Shown here: piece by piece, positions 1 to 12,900 of the stretch
How positions within the stretch are numbered: the first letter of the stretch is position 1
Layout: each line of letters starts with the position of its first letter
Source of the DNA: Plantago major
Taxonomy: Eukaryota > Streptophyta > Magnoliopsida > Lamiales > Plantaginaceae
Assembly: GCA_026545765.1 (NCBI GenBank)
Contig: JAIFAC010000222.1
Span: 62,001-126,000 of the forward strand
Direction of reading: 5' to 3'
DNA length: 64,000 nt
Translations under genes and position numbers: made by a program
The notes under the pieces: generated by a model
Database searches by the model: none
What the model saw: the letters and a program-made list of their open reading frames with translations, nothing else
Told to the model about the DNA's origin: nothing

Positions 1-1040
1 TCAGAGACGGTGAAATAGCCAACAAGAATCTACTCTACAAATATGAGTATCTTGACTTGATGAAAAAGGTTACTAGGTCTCGAAAGGTTCTAAGAAGCGA
101 AAGTCCTAAAAGGTATCCAAGAAAAGGTTGCGACCAAGAAGCCGTAACTTCAAGAAAGAAGTCTCATTGAAAATCGTAAGACACACCCATTGAGGTTGTC
201 GATTCTCAAATATCTGCAGGCCTTGCCGATGAACTGATAAAGGCAGATCAACTCATCAATGCTGCAAAAGAGTCATCAACTACTGAACAAGTAGACTCAG
301 CAAGAGAAAGTGCATTCAGAAATGTTGCGACTAATGCAGAATGCCTTGCTGATGAACTTATTAATGCTGCCAAAACAGGTGAAAAGCACCAAGCCCCATC
401 TGCAGAAATCGCAGGAGTAATGGACCAATCAGTTCCCAATGCTGATGAGAGCTCTGACGATGAAGATGATGAACTAGTCATCTCTCAAGTCCTAGAAAGA
501 ACAAAGAGGGCTAAGGTTATCAGTAAAGAATCGTGATAAGGTTTCAAGAAGAACCTACACCTCAAAGTTCGTAACAAGCACCTATAGCAAAGATTGTTGG
601 TGTAAACACATCATCAGGGAACGTTTCTTACGTACAACTTCAAGAAGCCCTGATGAGTGGTAATTTAGTGCTGGCAGATGCTGATGAAAATGCCACATCT
701 AAAAATCTGGAAGAACACTCTACTGACCGATCTTTTGCTTCCAGACAACCACAACAACCACAAAAACACAAGTGGTTGATGAAATGGTAAATGAACTCCA
801 TTTCGAATTACCAAAGATTACAACATCAAGAAAATCAGAAAAGAGCAAGTTCCTAACTCGACAAGAGGGATCAAACCGAGACATCCACTCAAGATGATCA
901 ACTGTGGAGCAACTGAGTTGCACACTCAGGAAAGGTGTGAAGTACCTAAAACTTCAAACAAAGAAGCTGTACTGGAACAAGAAGACCAAAGTATAAAAGG
1001 GTCACAAGTTCCAGAGACCAATCAGCCTGACAATGCTCAG

Positions 1041-1122
1041 GTAGCTGAATGGTTTAACTCCTACCTTGTGAAAAATTTATGCTTGTATATCTTTTTACTT
1101 ATATAAAAATTCTTTGTTACAG
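1041..1122 (+). other. intron 1 of env-like gene, copy D
   Basis: The donor CAG|GTAGCT and acceptor GTTACAG|GCTGAG flank 82 bp of AT-rich, stop-containing sequence. The same intron is present in copy A at 42596-42676 (81 bp). Both flanking exons read in phase 0. Confidence 0.75.
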
Positions 1123-1230
1123 GCTGAGTTAGAAACACAGAAACAAGAGGAAGCTGGAAAGCATGCCTCAGAAACTGAGAAGGAGGTTACCCCAACCTCG
1201 CCTCTTAAGAAATTTGAGCCTGTACCACAT

Positions 1231-1309
1231 GTGATAATTGATTCTTAAGATAACACTTTTCAGTCATTTGTCTATGTGCTTAATCATTTAAAGTAAATGT
1301 TTCTAACAG
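1231..1309 (+). other. intron 2 of env-like gene, copy D
   Basis: 79 bp from GTGATAATTG to TTTCTAACAG. The same intron is also exactly 79 bp in copy A (42409-42487) and in copy B (58421-58499), and lies in phase 0. Confidence 0.7.
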
Positions 1310-1407
1310 TCTAACCGAGAAAGAGGAAGATAAGGCGAAATGCGTAGACAAACCCAGAGACCGACAAGGTTTCTAAAGAACACATCATTGAGACTTCTAG
1401 CATGAAG

Positions 1408-1491
1408 GTACATGAAAAATCAGTGATAAGTATTCTTCATCATGGGTTATCTTAAACTTCTTCTAAAATATTCAATACTTTCTACTTACAG
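1408..1491 (+). other. intron 3 of env-like gene, copy D
   Basis: 84 bp, donor ATGAAG|GTACATG and acceptor CTTACAG|GCTCAT. The equivalent in copy A is 42216-42306. In copy B this intron's acceptor is the insertion site of gypsy element G2. Confidence 0.7.
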
Positions 1492-1655
1492 GCTCATTCA
1501 GAAGTAGAAATGCAAAGGGAAAAAGTTGCGACATCCTCAGGTACAAGAAAGAAAGGTTGATGAGGACCAGACTTCCAAGTCTCCACCTCACAACAAGATA
1601 TTTGAGACACCAATTGTCTCAGTAGCACAAGTCTCTGAGCCTGAAGTACTTACTC

Positions 1656-1733
1656 GTAACTCGTAAACTAAACTACACTTCCACTCAGATATCTACAAAA
1701 GTTTTGAAGCTCACTCAAAACTCTTTCTTTCAG
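1656..1733 (+). other. intron 5 of env-like gene, copy D
   Basis: 78 bp ending CTTTCTTTCAG|GCTCAA. The donor reads ACTCGTAACTC where copies A and B read ACTCAGGTAACTC, so the exon-end CAGG has become CG. The intron is 78 bp in A (41788-41865) and 78 bp in B (32962-33039). Intron 4 is not recognisable in D. Confidence 0.7.
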
Positions 1734-4470
1734 GCTCAAACAAGTGCAAAGCAGCTCCCAATGATGAGAAAAGGGACCTACTTCCCTTCTTCAAAGCTCA
1801 AACCCTGCCAAAGCATATTCAATGCTTCAAGAAATGGCAAAGGTTAAGGTGCTCTGATCTCTCTGAAATATTGAGAATCACAGATCAACCAACCAGACGA
1901 GCACGAGCTCTTGACTTGGAGACGTATATCCATGCAATGTTCCCTACCGAACAGTACACAGTTGCGACTCTATTGCATAAGGATTTCTCCTGAGAAGTGG
2001 CGCATGCTTGATACAAGCCTTTGAACAGTGTATGGTCGACAAGATTACAGATGGCATTCAAGCGCTTCGCCCTGCATCGCAATTTATACCTTCTGAACAA
2101 GAAGAGGTTAATGGGCAGAAGATCACTATTCTTGAAGTGATCAATCTTGTATCTGAAGATGATGAGGAGGAAGAGATAAACGAAAACGACTTCGATGAAC
2201 CTCTCACTGATCATCATCAAAAGGATGACACAGACAAAAAGGATGATGATGATGCCCCTGCACTGTGGACTGAGGAATTTCACAAAGAAATCATGCCTCA
2301 ACCAAAAGCTAACCGAGAGGAAAGCATGTAAATCTTCGTCTCCAACTCCTCAAAAGTCAACTCATCCATCTTCCCAACAAAAGGGTATTACTGAACAAGT
2401 AGTTGAGGATTCTGAGGAAATCGCTTAGAAATTGTTGAATACTCAATCCAGGCTCAACTCGCATAACCTGGAAGAAGAACAACACTCCATCTTCAACTGA
2501 AGACCGATAGCTAAATCCAGAGACAAGCTTGACTAACTACAAGATCAATATCTAAGAGATGATTGCTTACTCGAGGTTAAAGAGCTACAGATGTCAGAAA
2601 TGCCATCACCAAAGAACTCGATACTGAAGAAGTATCTGAAATTAAACATGATGCTAAGGCTGAATCATCTTCAAAAGAAGTACCATCCTTCTCCCAAAAA
2701 GGGAAGAAGCCAATCTCTGAGATGGTTGCTGGACTCGACACAATCGATGAGAATGTCCAAGAGGATGAAGATCATCATCGATTACTCAGATGATGAAGAA
2801 GACAAGACTTTGGCAGAGCACCGCAATGAACATCTAGCGGTTTCACACTTGAAAAGGAAACTCATTGCTCCTGAAACATTCAGCAAACTGCCAAATGTCC
2901 ACTCCCATGAATACATGAACAGATACCAAGTACTGGCTCATCTGAAAAAGGAGATGTCTTCACAGAACAAGGAAGTAATCGCCTCCGTCCCTCCGAATGA
3001 AAAAGTTCCGAGCTCATCACTCGAGAACAACTAGCATAGTCATCGCCGTAAAGATCTGGAATGATAAGGGACGATGATGCTTTTAGTAAAAAGCTTTCAA
3101 GAGGCAAGTTACATCACTGAAAAGCAGATGCCATCCTAGACCCACTGGCAGAGCTCACTGATAAGGACAATGGACTTATCAAGCAAAATCAGGAGCTCAA
3201 AGCCGAACTTCAGAAGTTGGTCACTGCCTACAATTATTTACAAGGGCATTTTGCCTCTCTCTCATTTTCTTTTATGAGACTGAGTCAGCCAACAATGACT
3301 AAGGGGAAAAGAGTGTACAAATCTGGACCTCAAAGTCAGGGGGAATGGGAAGAAGGAGAAGAAAACAAGAAGAAATCTAGAGTCAAAAGTGCTCAGAGAG
3401 GAAGAAGAAACATGAAAACTTCCCACCACCACTCGTAATCAATGAACCCTCCTCAAGCCAGTCGCTTTGCAAATAGTAGCCGCTTCGAAACCCATCAAGG
3501 AACTACAATGATAACAAGGGCCATGGATGTAAACCTCCAAGGAGTACCAAGTGCTCCAAGGAGAAGACAGTTAAAGGATTAATAAATCTTCGAAGAAAAG
3601 AAGAAGGCCAAATCAAGTCCGGCAATGAAGAAGGTCAGAAACTCTCACAAGATTTAATCTTGATGATGCTGAGAACCGATGAAGATGAAGCTCATCTTGA
3701 GAAAAGGAAAATTGAAAGCGTCGAGCCCATAGTCGCAAAAGCCCTAGCTAAAACACCCTCTGAAATACCAAGTCTATCCGTGGTGGTTCTTCAACAACCC
3801 CAAGGAGAATTCCATGAAGGAAGAGCAATTCGAGAGCGAGCAAAGACATAGTCAACTTCCACTCAGGCGTAAGAAGCCAAATAGAGTATGTGAAGAATGA
3901 CAATGATTCCTCTGTCTCTGTGTGCATCAATCGAAAAATGGCTATTGGATTCGAACTTAAGCATCTACCGTAAATTCAAGATTTCGTAACCAATCCATAA
4001 ACAACTTATGGCATGGAGAAAAGATAAGCCAACCTTGATCAACACCCATCACATTAAAGACGGTTGGATTTTGAAGTTGTCAAGAGAAGCCATGAGAAAG
4101 GACCTCTCGATGAATGTCCATATGGAAAGCCGATGATGTGCAGAATTCGAATATCACAGAACAGCACAAGAGCAAGACTCATGTGGAACCCTATGAGTCG
4201 CTCTATCTAATCAAGATCAATACAAGGGTGACATCGGATATCCGAGGATTATCTACGAATACTTCAAGCTTTCGATATCGTAATAGAGCATGCCGAAGTG
4301 GGGAAAGTATCTATGGGTCAAACATTTTGTCAAGAAAATCCTACCAAAACCTACAAAGAGGTCTGTGGATTTGCGAGACACCGAGATGCTCGTCGAACAC
4401 TTCTCTATGATTATTCGATGACATCAAAAGGTTTGGAGATAGAAAATTTGCGGTGATCCATAGAACTCAT

Positions 4471-4788
4471 GTTGAAGACTTGAAGAGTTGAAGACTTGAA
4501 GACTAGTCTATTAGATGTTTACTTGGAGTCAAGTTACTCCGTTGTCCTAATTTACTATTTATTTTTATTTTTTCTTGATCGAGCTAAATTGTTTTATGTA
4601 TTGAAGTTATCTGTAATCTTTCATTGGAACATATCTGATGAACTTACTCTCAGATATTATTCTATAAAAGATAACTTGTCAGCAAAGATCACACCTTGTG
4701 ATTTGGTTGATGTTTACTTTTTGCACTTAATTGAATGAATTGAAAGATCATAAGAAATGATTAAGTGGTGGATTGTTCACTCATCCAG
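4471..4788 (+). other. 3' untranslated region of copy D
   Basis: AT-rich sequence between the env-like stop region and the LTR fragment. It matches, in reverse, 6640-6950 of copy C and 38700-39050 of copy A. There is no coding signal; short ORFs here are incidental. Confidence 0.6.
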
Positions 4789-4964
4789 AGAAGACCAAGA
4801 AGAAGACATCCAAGCAGAACAAGTTCAACGACATTGAACATTTGAAGACTGCACAAGATTACTGAAACAGTTTTACAGATACCTTGGCCAGATATCTTGA
4901 AGACACGAATAGTTTGAAACAAACTGTGTCACAAGAGATATCTGAGAAATAAAAGGTCTATCTG
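4789..4964 (+). repeat. truncated 3' LTR of copy D
   Basis: Matches the middle of the Sirevirus LTR in reverse (compare 6190-6400 in LTR1), including the AAGAAGAAGACATCC stretch. Its 5' end was lost in the internal deletion and its 3' end is cut at 4964 by the start of copy C. Confidence 0.75.
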
Positions 4965-6588
4965 TGTTGGTCCAGATAACGGCAAAGTAAAAGACTAGAG
5001 GGGGGGGGGGGGGGGTGAATAGTCTTTTAAAACTTTTGTCGATAAAAACTATTTCTCAGATATCTGTGTAGATATCTGATACTTAGATTCAGAGCGCGGA
5101 AGACTTAAGATAGATAAGTGCAGAAACCGTTAAAATGTGTGTGTGCGCTGAAATGTAAGTACAGAAAAGTAAATAACACAGCAAGTATAGTGGTATCTGG
5201 AGGTGGCGTAATCCTCCAACTAATCCACTTCGGTCTTCCAAAGACCTAGAATTCACTAGAATAGATAATTGAGGTCACCTTAGAAAAATCCTATTCTAAG
5301 ATTCCTTAAAAAAATGGTTCCCAACCAAATGTTCCCCCTGAGTTGTTCCCCGACTTTCACAGCCAAGTACTTCCTGTACTCAGAAACCTTTTTGAGCTAT
5401 TCCCTAGCTTCCCAAGCTAAGTACTTCCTGTGCTCAATAACCTTGGAGTTATTCCTTAGTTTCTCAAACTAAGTACTTCTGCACTCAGCAGTTGATGGTG
5501 TTTTTGGTTTGAGTTGTCAGATGAGCTTCTTTAATAACTTTTCAGTTAATCAAATAACTCTGTGAATCAAGTATACTTAATACACTTTTCAATGTATGGT
5601 ATCTTGTTCTTTTTACTGACCCAAGTCTTAGATAAATGTTCTAGAGAATGAATCTCAGATACTTGATCTTTCAATTCAACTCTTTCACAGATAGCTGTGC
5701 TTGTTTAGATCGTGACACTTAGAACTTTAGTACTACTTAAGATCGTAAGCTTTGGTCGCATAGAAAGCTTTGAGAGTAAGTAGTTTAGCTTGAGAGATTA
5801 AGATATGTGTTCAAAGGTAAGTTCTTGGTTGTGTAGTGTGTCTTCTCAAGCGATCTAAATGTTGATATTTATAGATGAATTTGAGTCCGTTTGAATAGTA
5901 TCCGTTGCTTAAATCAAATTCAAACTATTGATATCTGTGTATAATCTTATGTGAGTTTGTCTTCTTTTGAAGCTACCGCTGCATTGCACATCTCTGTCCA
6001 TCGTTTAATGCATTGTACTATACTTTTGTCTGTAGTGCCAACGAACTATGCTTTGTATCGAGACAACCTTGATCAGATTTCTCGATTCTTTGCGTTCTTA
6101 TCTTTAACTTCGATACCACTTTTATTGAAACAACTTTGTTTGCAATATATATTTCTTTTTCGAAATGTGGTTAAAGCTCAAGGTATCGAGAATAGATATC
6201 TGTGGACACTTTCCTTGTTTCGGATAGACCTTTTATTTCTCGAGATATCTCTTGTGACACATTTTGTTTAAAACTATTGTCTTCAAGATATCTAGCCAAG
6301 GTATCATAGAACTGCTTCGAGAATCTTGAGCCTTCAAATCTTCAATGTTGAACTTGTTCCTTGGATGTCTTCTTCTTGGTCTTCTCTTCATAAAATAAAA
6401 TTACATTTTGAGACCTATCATCCTATACAAGATTAGCTAGACTATCATACTTAGTGGGTTTCCTCTTTTACAATGTTTAAGTGAACCAAGAGTACTAATC
6501 ACCTTTCTGAGACTAAGATAAGTCATCATGTTGCTGATCAAAATCTAAACAAATATTTCTAACAAAATATCTAACAAATTTCCTAACA
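4965..6588 (-). repeat. LTR1: 3' LTR of copy C
   Basis: 1,624 bp, bounded by TGTTGG on the left and CCTAACA on the right (minus strand TGTTAGG...CCAACA), the usual TG...CA termini. The polypurine tract lies immediately to the right, so this is the 3' LTR of a minus-strand element. It is related to LTR2, LTR3 and LTR4. A G homopolymer of 16 occurs at 5000-5015, where other copies have 4, 5 or 10. Confidence 0.85.
5864..5874 (-). promoter_or_regulatory. TATA box in LTR1
   Basis: Minus strand CTATAAATATC, at an equivalent place in all four Sirevirus LTRs. Likely the core promoter for element transcription. Confidence 0.55.
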
Positions 6589-6593
6589 AATTT

Positions 6594-6603
6594 CCCCCTT
6601 TTT
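6594..6603 (-). other. polypurine tract of copy C
   Basis: Minus strand AAAAAGGGGG, six bases from the LTR1 boundary. This is the plus-strand priming site and fixes the element's orientation. Confidence 0.75.
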
Positions 6604-6969
6604 GATCAGTCAACGATGACTATCTGACCTATTACAAATCTGGATGAGTGAACAATCCAACACTTAATCATTTCATAAGATTTTTCAAATCATTCAATTA
6701 AGTGCAGAAAGTAAACATCAACCAAATCACAAGGTGTGATCTTTGCTGTCAAGTTATCTTTTATAGAATACTATCTGAGAGTAAGTTCTTCAGATAAGTT
6801 ACAAAGAAAGATTACAATAACTTCAATACATAAAACAAGTTTAGCTCGGTCAAGAAAATACAACAAAAAAAAAATAGTAAATTAGGACAACAGGAGTAGC
6901 CAAGCTCCAAGTAATAATCATAATAGACTAGTCTTCAAGTCTTCATGTCTTCAACAGTAGTTCTATGGA

Positions 6970-9900
6970 TCAGTCTGCAAATTTCCTATCTCCAAACCTT
7001 TTGATGTCATCAGAATAATCATAGAGAAGTGTTCTGACGAGCATCTCAGTGTCTCCGCAAATCCACGAGACCTCTTTGTAGGTTTTGGTAGGATATTTCT
7101 TGACAAAATGTTTGACCACGATAATTTCCCCACTTCGGCATGCTCTATTACGATATCCGAAAGCTTGAAGTATTCGTAGATAATCCTCGATATCCGATGT
7201 CACCTGTATTGATCTTGATTAGATAGAACGACTCATGGGTTCCTGACAAGTCTTTCTCTTGTGCTGTTCTCGTGATATTGACATGCACATCATCGGCTTT
7301 CCATATGGACATTCATCGAGAGGTCCTTTCTCATGGCTGATTTCTTGACAACTTCAAAATCCACAGTCTTTAATGTGATGGGTGTTGATCAAGGTTGGCT
7401 TATCTTTTCTCCATGCCATAAGTTGTTTATGGATTGGTTACGGAAATCTTGTTACCAAAGAGATGCTTAAGTTCCATAATTCAATAGCCATTTTTACGAT
7501 TGATGCACTGTGAAGGAATCATTGTCATTCTTCACATACTCTATTTGGCTTCTTCGGCCCGAGTGGAAGTTGACTTTTTCTTTTCGCCTCTCGATTGTTT
7601 CCTTCTGTCTTGAATTCTCTTTGGGGTTGTTGCTTGAAGAACCACCTGGATAGACTTGGTATTTCCGGAGGTGTTTTTTAGGCTAGGGCTTGACTATGGG
7701 CTCGATTAGGCTTTCAATTTTCCTTTTACGTGAAGAGGAGCTTCATCTTCACCAGTTTCTTCATCATCATCAAGATTAAATCTTGTGAGAGTTTCTGACC
7801 TTCTTCATTGCCCAGGGACTTGATTTGGCCTTCTTCTTTTTCTTCAGAAGATTCATCAATCCCTTTAACCTGTCTTCTCCTTGGAGCCTTGGTACTCCTT
7901 GGAGGTTTCTGTGCCATGGCCCTTGTTATCATGGTAGTTCGTTGAGGTTTCAAAGCGGCTACTATTTGCAAAGCATGCTTGGCGAGGAGGGTTCATTGAT
8001 TACGTGGTGGTGAAGTTTTCATGTTTCTTCTTCCTCTCAGGCACTTTGACTCAAATTTCTTCTTGTTTTCTTCTCCTTCTTCCCATTCCACCTGACTTTG
8101 AGGTCCAGATTTGTACACTCTTTCCTCCTTAGTCATTGTTGGCTGACTCAGTCTCATAAAAGAATCTGAGAGAGAGTTAAAATGCCCTTGCAAATAATTG
8201 TAGGCAGTGACCAACTTCTGAAGTTCAGCATTGAGCTCCTGATTTTGCTTGATAAGTCCATTGTCCTTATCAGTGAGCTCTGCCAATGGGCCTAGGATGG
8301 CATCTGCTTTTCAGATGTAACTTGCCTCTTGAAAAGATTTTTCAAAGACGCATCATCGTCCCTTATCATTTCCGGATCTTTACGAGCAATGACTATGCTA
8401 GTTGTTCTCGAGTGACGAGCTCGATGAACTTTTCATTCGGAGGGGAGGCAATTACTTCCTTATTCTGTGAAGACATCTCCTTTTTCAGATGAGCCACTAC
8501 ATGGTATCTGTTCATGTATTCATGGGAGTGGACATTTGGCAGTTTGCTGAAAGTTTCAGGAGCAATCAGTTTCCTTTTCAAGTGTGAAACAGCTAGATGT
8601 TCATTGCGATGCTCTGCCAAAGTCTTGTCTTCTTCATCATCTGAGTAATCAGCCCAGTGATCTTCATCCTCTTGTACATTCTCATCGATTGTGTCGAGTC
8701 CAGCAACCATCTCAGCGATTGGTTTCTTCCCTTTTTGGGACGAGGATGGTACTTCTTTTGAAGATGATGCAGCCTTAGCATCATGCTTAATTTCAGATAC
8801 TTCTTTAGTATCGAGTTCTTTGGTGATGGCATTACGACATCTAGCTCTTTAACCTCGAGTAAGCAATCATCTCTTGCGGATATTGATCTTGTAGTTGGTC
8901 AAGCTTGTCTCTGGATTTAGCTATCTGGTCTTCGATTGAAGATGGGTATTCTTCTTCTTCCGGTTATGCGAGTTGGGATTGGATTGAGTATTCAACAAAT
9001 GGTGAAAAGTGTTATCTTAAGAATCAATTATCACGTAGTACTGGCTTCAGATTTCTTAAGAGGCGAGGTTGGGGTAACCTCCTTCAGTTTAAAGATAGCT
9101 TTCCACTTCCTCTTGTTTCTATGTTTCTAACTTCATTTTGTAATAAATAATTTTTATATAAGTAACAAGATATACAAGCATAAACTTTTCACAAGGTAGA
9201 GTTAAACCATTCAACTACTGAGCATTATCGGTGATTGGTCTCTCGGAACTTGTGACCCTTTTATACTTTGGTCTTCTTGTTCGATCTGACTTCTTTGTTT
9301 GAAGTTTAGGTACTTCAAACCTTTCTGAGTGTCACTTCAGTTGCCTCCCTGGTTGATCATTACAGTGGATGTCTCGGTTTGATCCTCTTATCGAGTTAGG
9401 GAACCTGCTCTTTTGGTGATTTTCTTCGTCAGCGATGTTATGTCTTTGGTAATTGAAATGGAGTTCATTTACCATTTCATTAACCACTTGTATGTTGTTG
9501 TGGTTGTTGTGGTTATGAAAGGAAGATCGATGGGGTGTTCTTCGATTTTTTAGATGGCATTTTCATCATTACAGACACTAAATTATCATCACTTCTTGAA
9601 GTTGTGCGTCGAACTTCTGGGATGATGTTTCGACCTTAGCACTCATCTTCTACGAGAGGTCTGCAGACGATGATCCTTGAATTGATGTAGAATTCCCGGT
9701 TGGTCCGGATAGAAACAAGACTTCATCATCGACTGCTGAGTTTTATTTTTGACATTTATGATTCATCGGCCAAGAACTTTTTGATTTACCCGAAGCCATA
9801 TTTGGTTGTTTGATTGTGGGATAAGTTACGTAGAATCATTTGGGGTCAGTTGTTCATTGGTCATTCCTGATGGGAAGGTTTCTGAGAATCGAGAACCTTT
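6970..9900 (-). pseudogene. env-like gene of copy C, broken
   Basis: The C-terminal domain lies at 6970-7490 (contains KHFVKK and RTLLYDYSDDIKRFGDRKFA). The Ser/Lys/Glu-rich middle is at 7560-8290 and the coiled region (LIKQNQELNAELQKLVTAYN) at 8200-8290. The acidic and linker part runs to about 9060, followed by the small-exon region and glutamine-rich segment to about 9560. Most of the acidic exon and introns 2-5 are missing when compared with copy A. Stops and frameshifts are frequent. Confidence 0.65.
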
Positions 9901-9904
9901 TTAG

Positions 9905-12900
9905 GTCCATACAAGGTTTAAACTTTGGCAGTGTGCCATTAGTCCTGAAACAATAACATTTAAATTCTCAGCATCAATGCAGCAGGATGCGATGACAACC
10001 CGTGACAAGTGTTGAGAAGTTGCATGCATTGATTTGCTTCTTGCTAAACATAAGATATTAATGTAGAAAGCTGATGCATTCATTTGGTGGTTCAATATCG
10101 GCGGTCACTGATTGTTGATCTGAAATCATTATGTTTGTGGCATATCTTTTTGCATGCTTTGTTTGACTAATGAATATTCCATCATTGGTTTACTTGACTT
10201 GCAATCCTAGAAATAATTCATTTCTCCCATCAGTACTCATCTCAAACTTCCTTAAAGTTTGCAAAGTCATTAAAGTTGCTTGTCCTGAATCGATATGATG
10301 TCATAAACATATACTTGAACTAAGTAGTTCCATGTGATTTGGTGGTAATGTTTAATCAACTTCACGCTACTTGACCACTTTCCGGAAGGTATTTGTGATG
10401 TCATTACCATGCTCTTGGAGCTGTTTGATCCATCAACGGAGCTTTTCATGGTTTATAGACCGACCACTTTCTGAGGAAACTTCAAAGCGGTGGTTGCTCA
10501 ACATAAACTATTACGCAATTCACAGATTCAGGTGCTTTTGACATTCATCGATAAACTTCAAGAGCTGCAAAACTAGAAAAAGGAGTCTTATTGCATCAAT
10601 CGTGGCGGTGCATTGATAAGTAAAATGCAAAGCCTTGATGGGTAAATCCTTGGCAGCAACCAATCTTGCTTTGTTTACGAGACATTTCACAGATTGTTCA
10701 TTTGATACGAAAACCGTTTAGTTCCAATCACAGATATTCCTTCCACAAATGGAACTAGTTGACTTTGTTTCTCAAATTGATCGGCTCTTCTTGCATTCTT
10801 GGAGATCGATCTTGGTCTCTAATGCTTCTTCTATATTTTGGTTCAATATTTGAGATAAAAGCTCAAAGGAAAATTAGCATTTTAATTATTGCTCTCTAGA
10901 TCTACTGCAACAGGATGTCGGTCCCGATCCATCTTTTTGCGGGATGATCCTTGATCCATCCATCCTTAGGATTAGTGCTAGTAAGTTGATATCGAAAAAA
11001 TGAATCTTCAAAGTCTTTGATTTGATACTTTTGATATCTGAACATTTTGCTCTCGAAGGGCAATTAATCTCTATTACTTATTAGGTGTTTGAGCGTCTCT
11101 CATATCTTTCAGAGATTTATTTCGGAGATAGCCTGCATGATGAATATCTTGGGTTCCATTCTGGAAGTTTCATAGGAAATTCTTCATCATGTTTGTGAGT
11201 CATCTTGTTGCTAGGCATATGCAAGCTTTTCTCGTCAGTCATCCTCACTTTTTTGTAATGATGTTTCTCTTTGTGAGGGACTCTTCTTGAGAATCCTCAA
11301 CATTGATTCTTTGAACCTTTACGAAGTTCATCATTAGAATTTTCACTTCCTTCGTAGAATCTGACACTGATGATTCTTCGTTTTCTTTGTTCTTTTGTTA
11401 CAGCAAACTTTGTAGCCAATGGAATATTAAAATACTTCATATGCCTTTGGTTGAAATGTTTTCAGATAATCTTTTCCATTGACATCTACAACCAAATACT
11501 CTCAGGATGTTTGATATTAAGTCTTTTATTGAGATTTCTAAAATTCTTCCTCTGTTGTATGTTTATCAAACTTATTTGTGTTTACGGCTTCAACCCAACT
11601 TACTTATTGATTTTAATTTAGCATCGTCATACGGCTTCTTTGGATTCATTTTCGCTACACCTTTTCCATTTTTGGTTGAGGGTATACAAAGAGGGTTTGT
11701 GTTATATACCTTCTTGGTGCAGCTCTATTTGTATCTTTGGTTATTAAACTCCGTTTTCCATAGTACTGATACGATTACGAGATGCTTGTAATTTTCATGA
11801 CTTCAGCTTTTTGTAGTTGAGTATCTCCTGCAGCATCAGTTGTGTTTCAGAAAATACAACCCAGTGAATCTTGAGAAGTCATCTGTGGCAGACCATATTT
11901 CTTTCTGCATAAACTCTTAGTTATAGATGATTGAAAGTTCATGTGTAGTACATGTTGGTGTAGGTATACAGATTTGGACGAAAGAATTTTAGATTGTTTC
12001 TGTCGTATGTAGAATTAGATACCATCCGTTAAAGATGTTTTGGGAAGGCAGCCACTAACTCTTTCTTGGCGTTGTTGAGTTTTGAGATTGGTATTTCGTT
12101 TCTTGTGTACCATAACGGTGCTCTTACATGTGACAAGATTGACTCACCATGAGACATTCTTCGAGTTGTGGCGACTGAGATCGTCGACATAAAGGCGCGC
12201 CTTTCGCGAGCAACCAAACTATCTGCTTTGACTCATTGTCAATTAGTTTGCGATGTTTTTGCTTTGAATTTTCTGATAAAACCTTTATGCAAGTAGCGGC
12301 TCATGTAAATAGTTATATTTCCAAATCCTTAACATGTGTCAGTTCGGTGAATAATTGTTAATGATTAATTTAGCGTTGCCAATCCAGAGGATTTAATTCT
12401 CCTCAACCGTCGATATACGGTCACATGTTGCAAGCTTTGTAATCGACCGATTTGCTTTATCTCTGTCATGTGCTTTCGCATCCACTATCAAATAGCCATT
12501 GTGCTTTAGTCCGGAAGCATTACGCACCTGAGGAGCGAGGAGATTAGGTTCTCAATTCTGATTGGAACCATCGGGACTAAACAATCTTCGGTAGGAATCC
12601 ATTTTGAATGAATTTCCTTGGAACATTCTTTTTGTCGATAGGAACATAAGGAGAATTCTAATTGAATGATTATCATTATTAAATTATTTTCTTCCTTGGT
12701 GTGTTCTAGGTGCTCCATTTGGTGCTTTCGGATACATCGGGTTTTGAGTTTGCTTTTCGACAAACTTAGCTTTCCTGCAGTTTCTTCTAGCCTATCATTG
12801 ATTTTTCGGTGGCTTGATTCAACTTCCATACGGTAATTGCTTTGAGCAATTCTGGCCTTTAACCATCGTTCTTGCTCTGTTTGTATTCATGAGCAAGTTG

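Larger units (their letters stand above)
1..4470 (+). pseudogene. env-like gene of copy D, partial and frame-broken
   Basis: Partial copy of the long 3' gene of the Sirevirus family. Recognisable blocks in order: ADELIxAx alanine-rich repeats (about 190-400), a glutamine-rich stretch (740-790), the small-exon array (1020-1740), an acidic exon (1740-2430) with runs of Asp and Glu around 2150-2260, a Ser/Lys-rich coiled region (2590-3230), a basic region (3300-3440) and a conserved C-terminal domain (3960-4470). Many stops and frameshifts interrupt it. Several coincide with places where other copies read CAG or CTG. No membrane segment or signal peptide is visible. The function is unknown; 'env-like' is a positional name for the ORF downstream of RNase H. 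Confidence 0.7.
1..4964 (+). mobile_element. Sirevirus-type Ty1/copia copy D, 3' fragment
   Basis: This is the only Sirevirus copy here on the plus strand. It enters the window inside the env-like gene, runs through the gene's C-terminus near 4470 and a 3' untranslated stretch, and ends in an LTR fragment. Copies C, B and A on the minus strand contain the same segments in the same order. A deletion near 4788 has removed the polypurine tract and the first part of the 3' LTR, so the internal sequence ending TCATCCAG joins directly to mid-LTR sequence. The fragment stops at 4964, where the LTR of copy C begins in the opposite orientation. Confidence 0.8.

Noticed and set aside
11370..11791. Hydrophobic plus-strand ORFs resembling membrane proteins
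   Set aside because: They are antisense to the integrase region of copy C (colinear with 47400-47800). A/T-rich antisense reading produces Phe/Leu-rich peptides.
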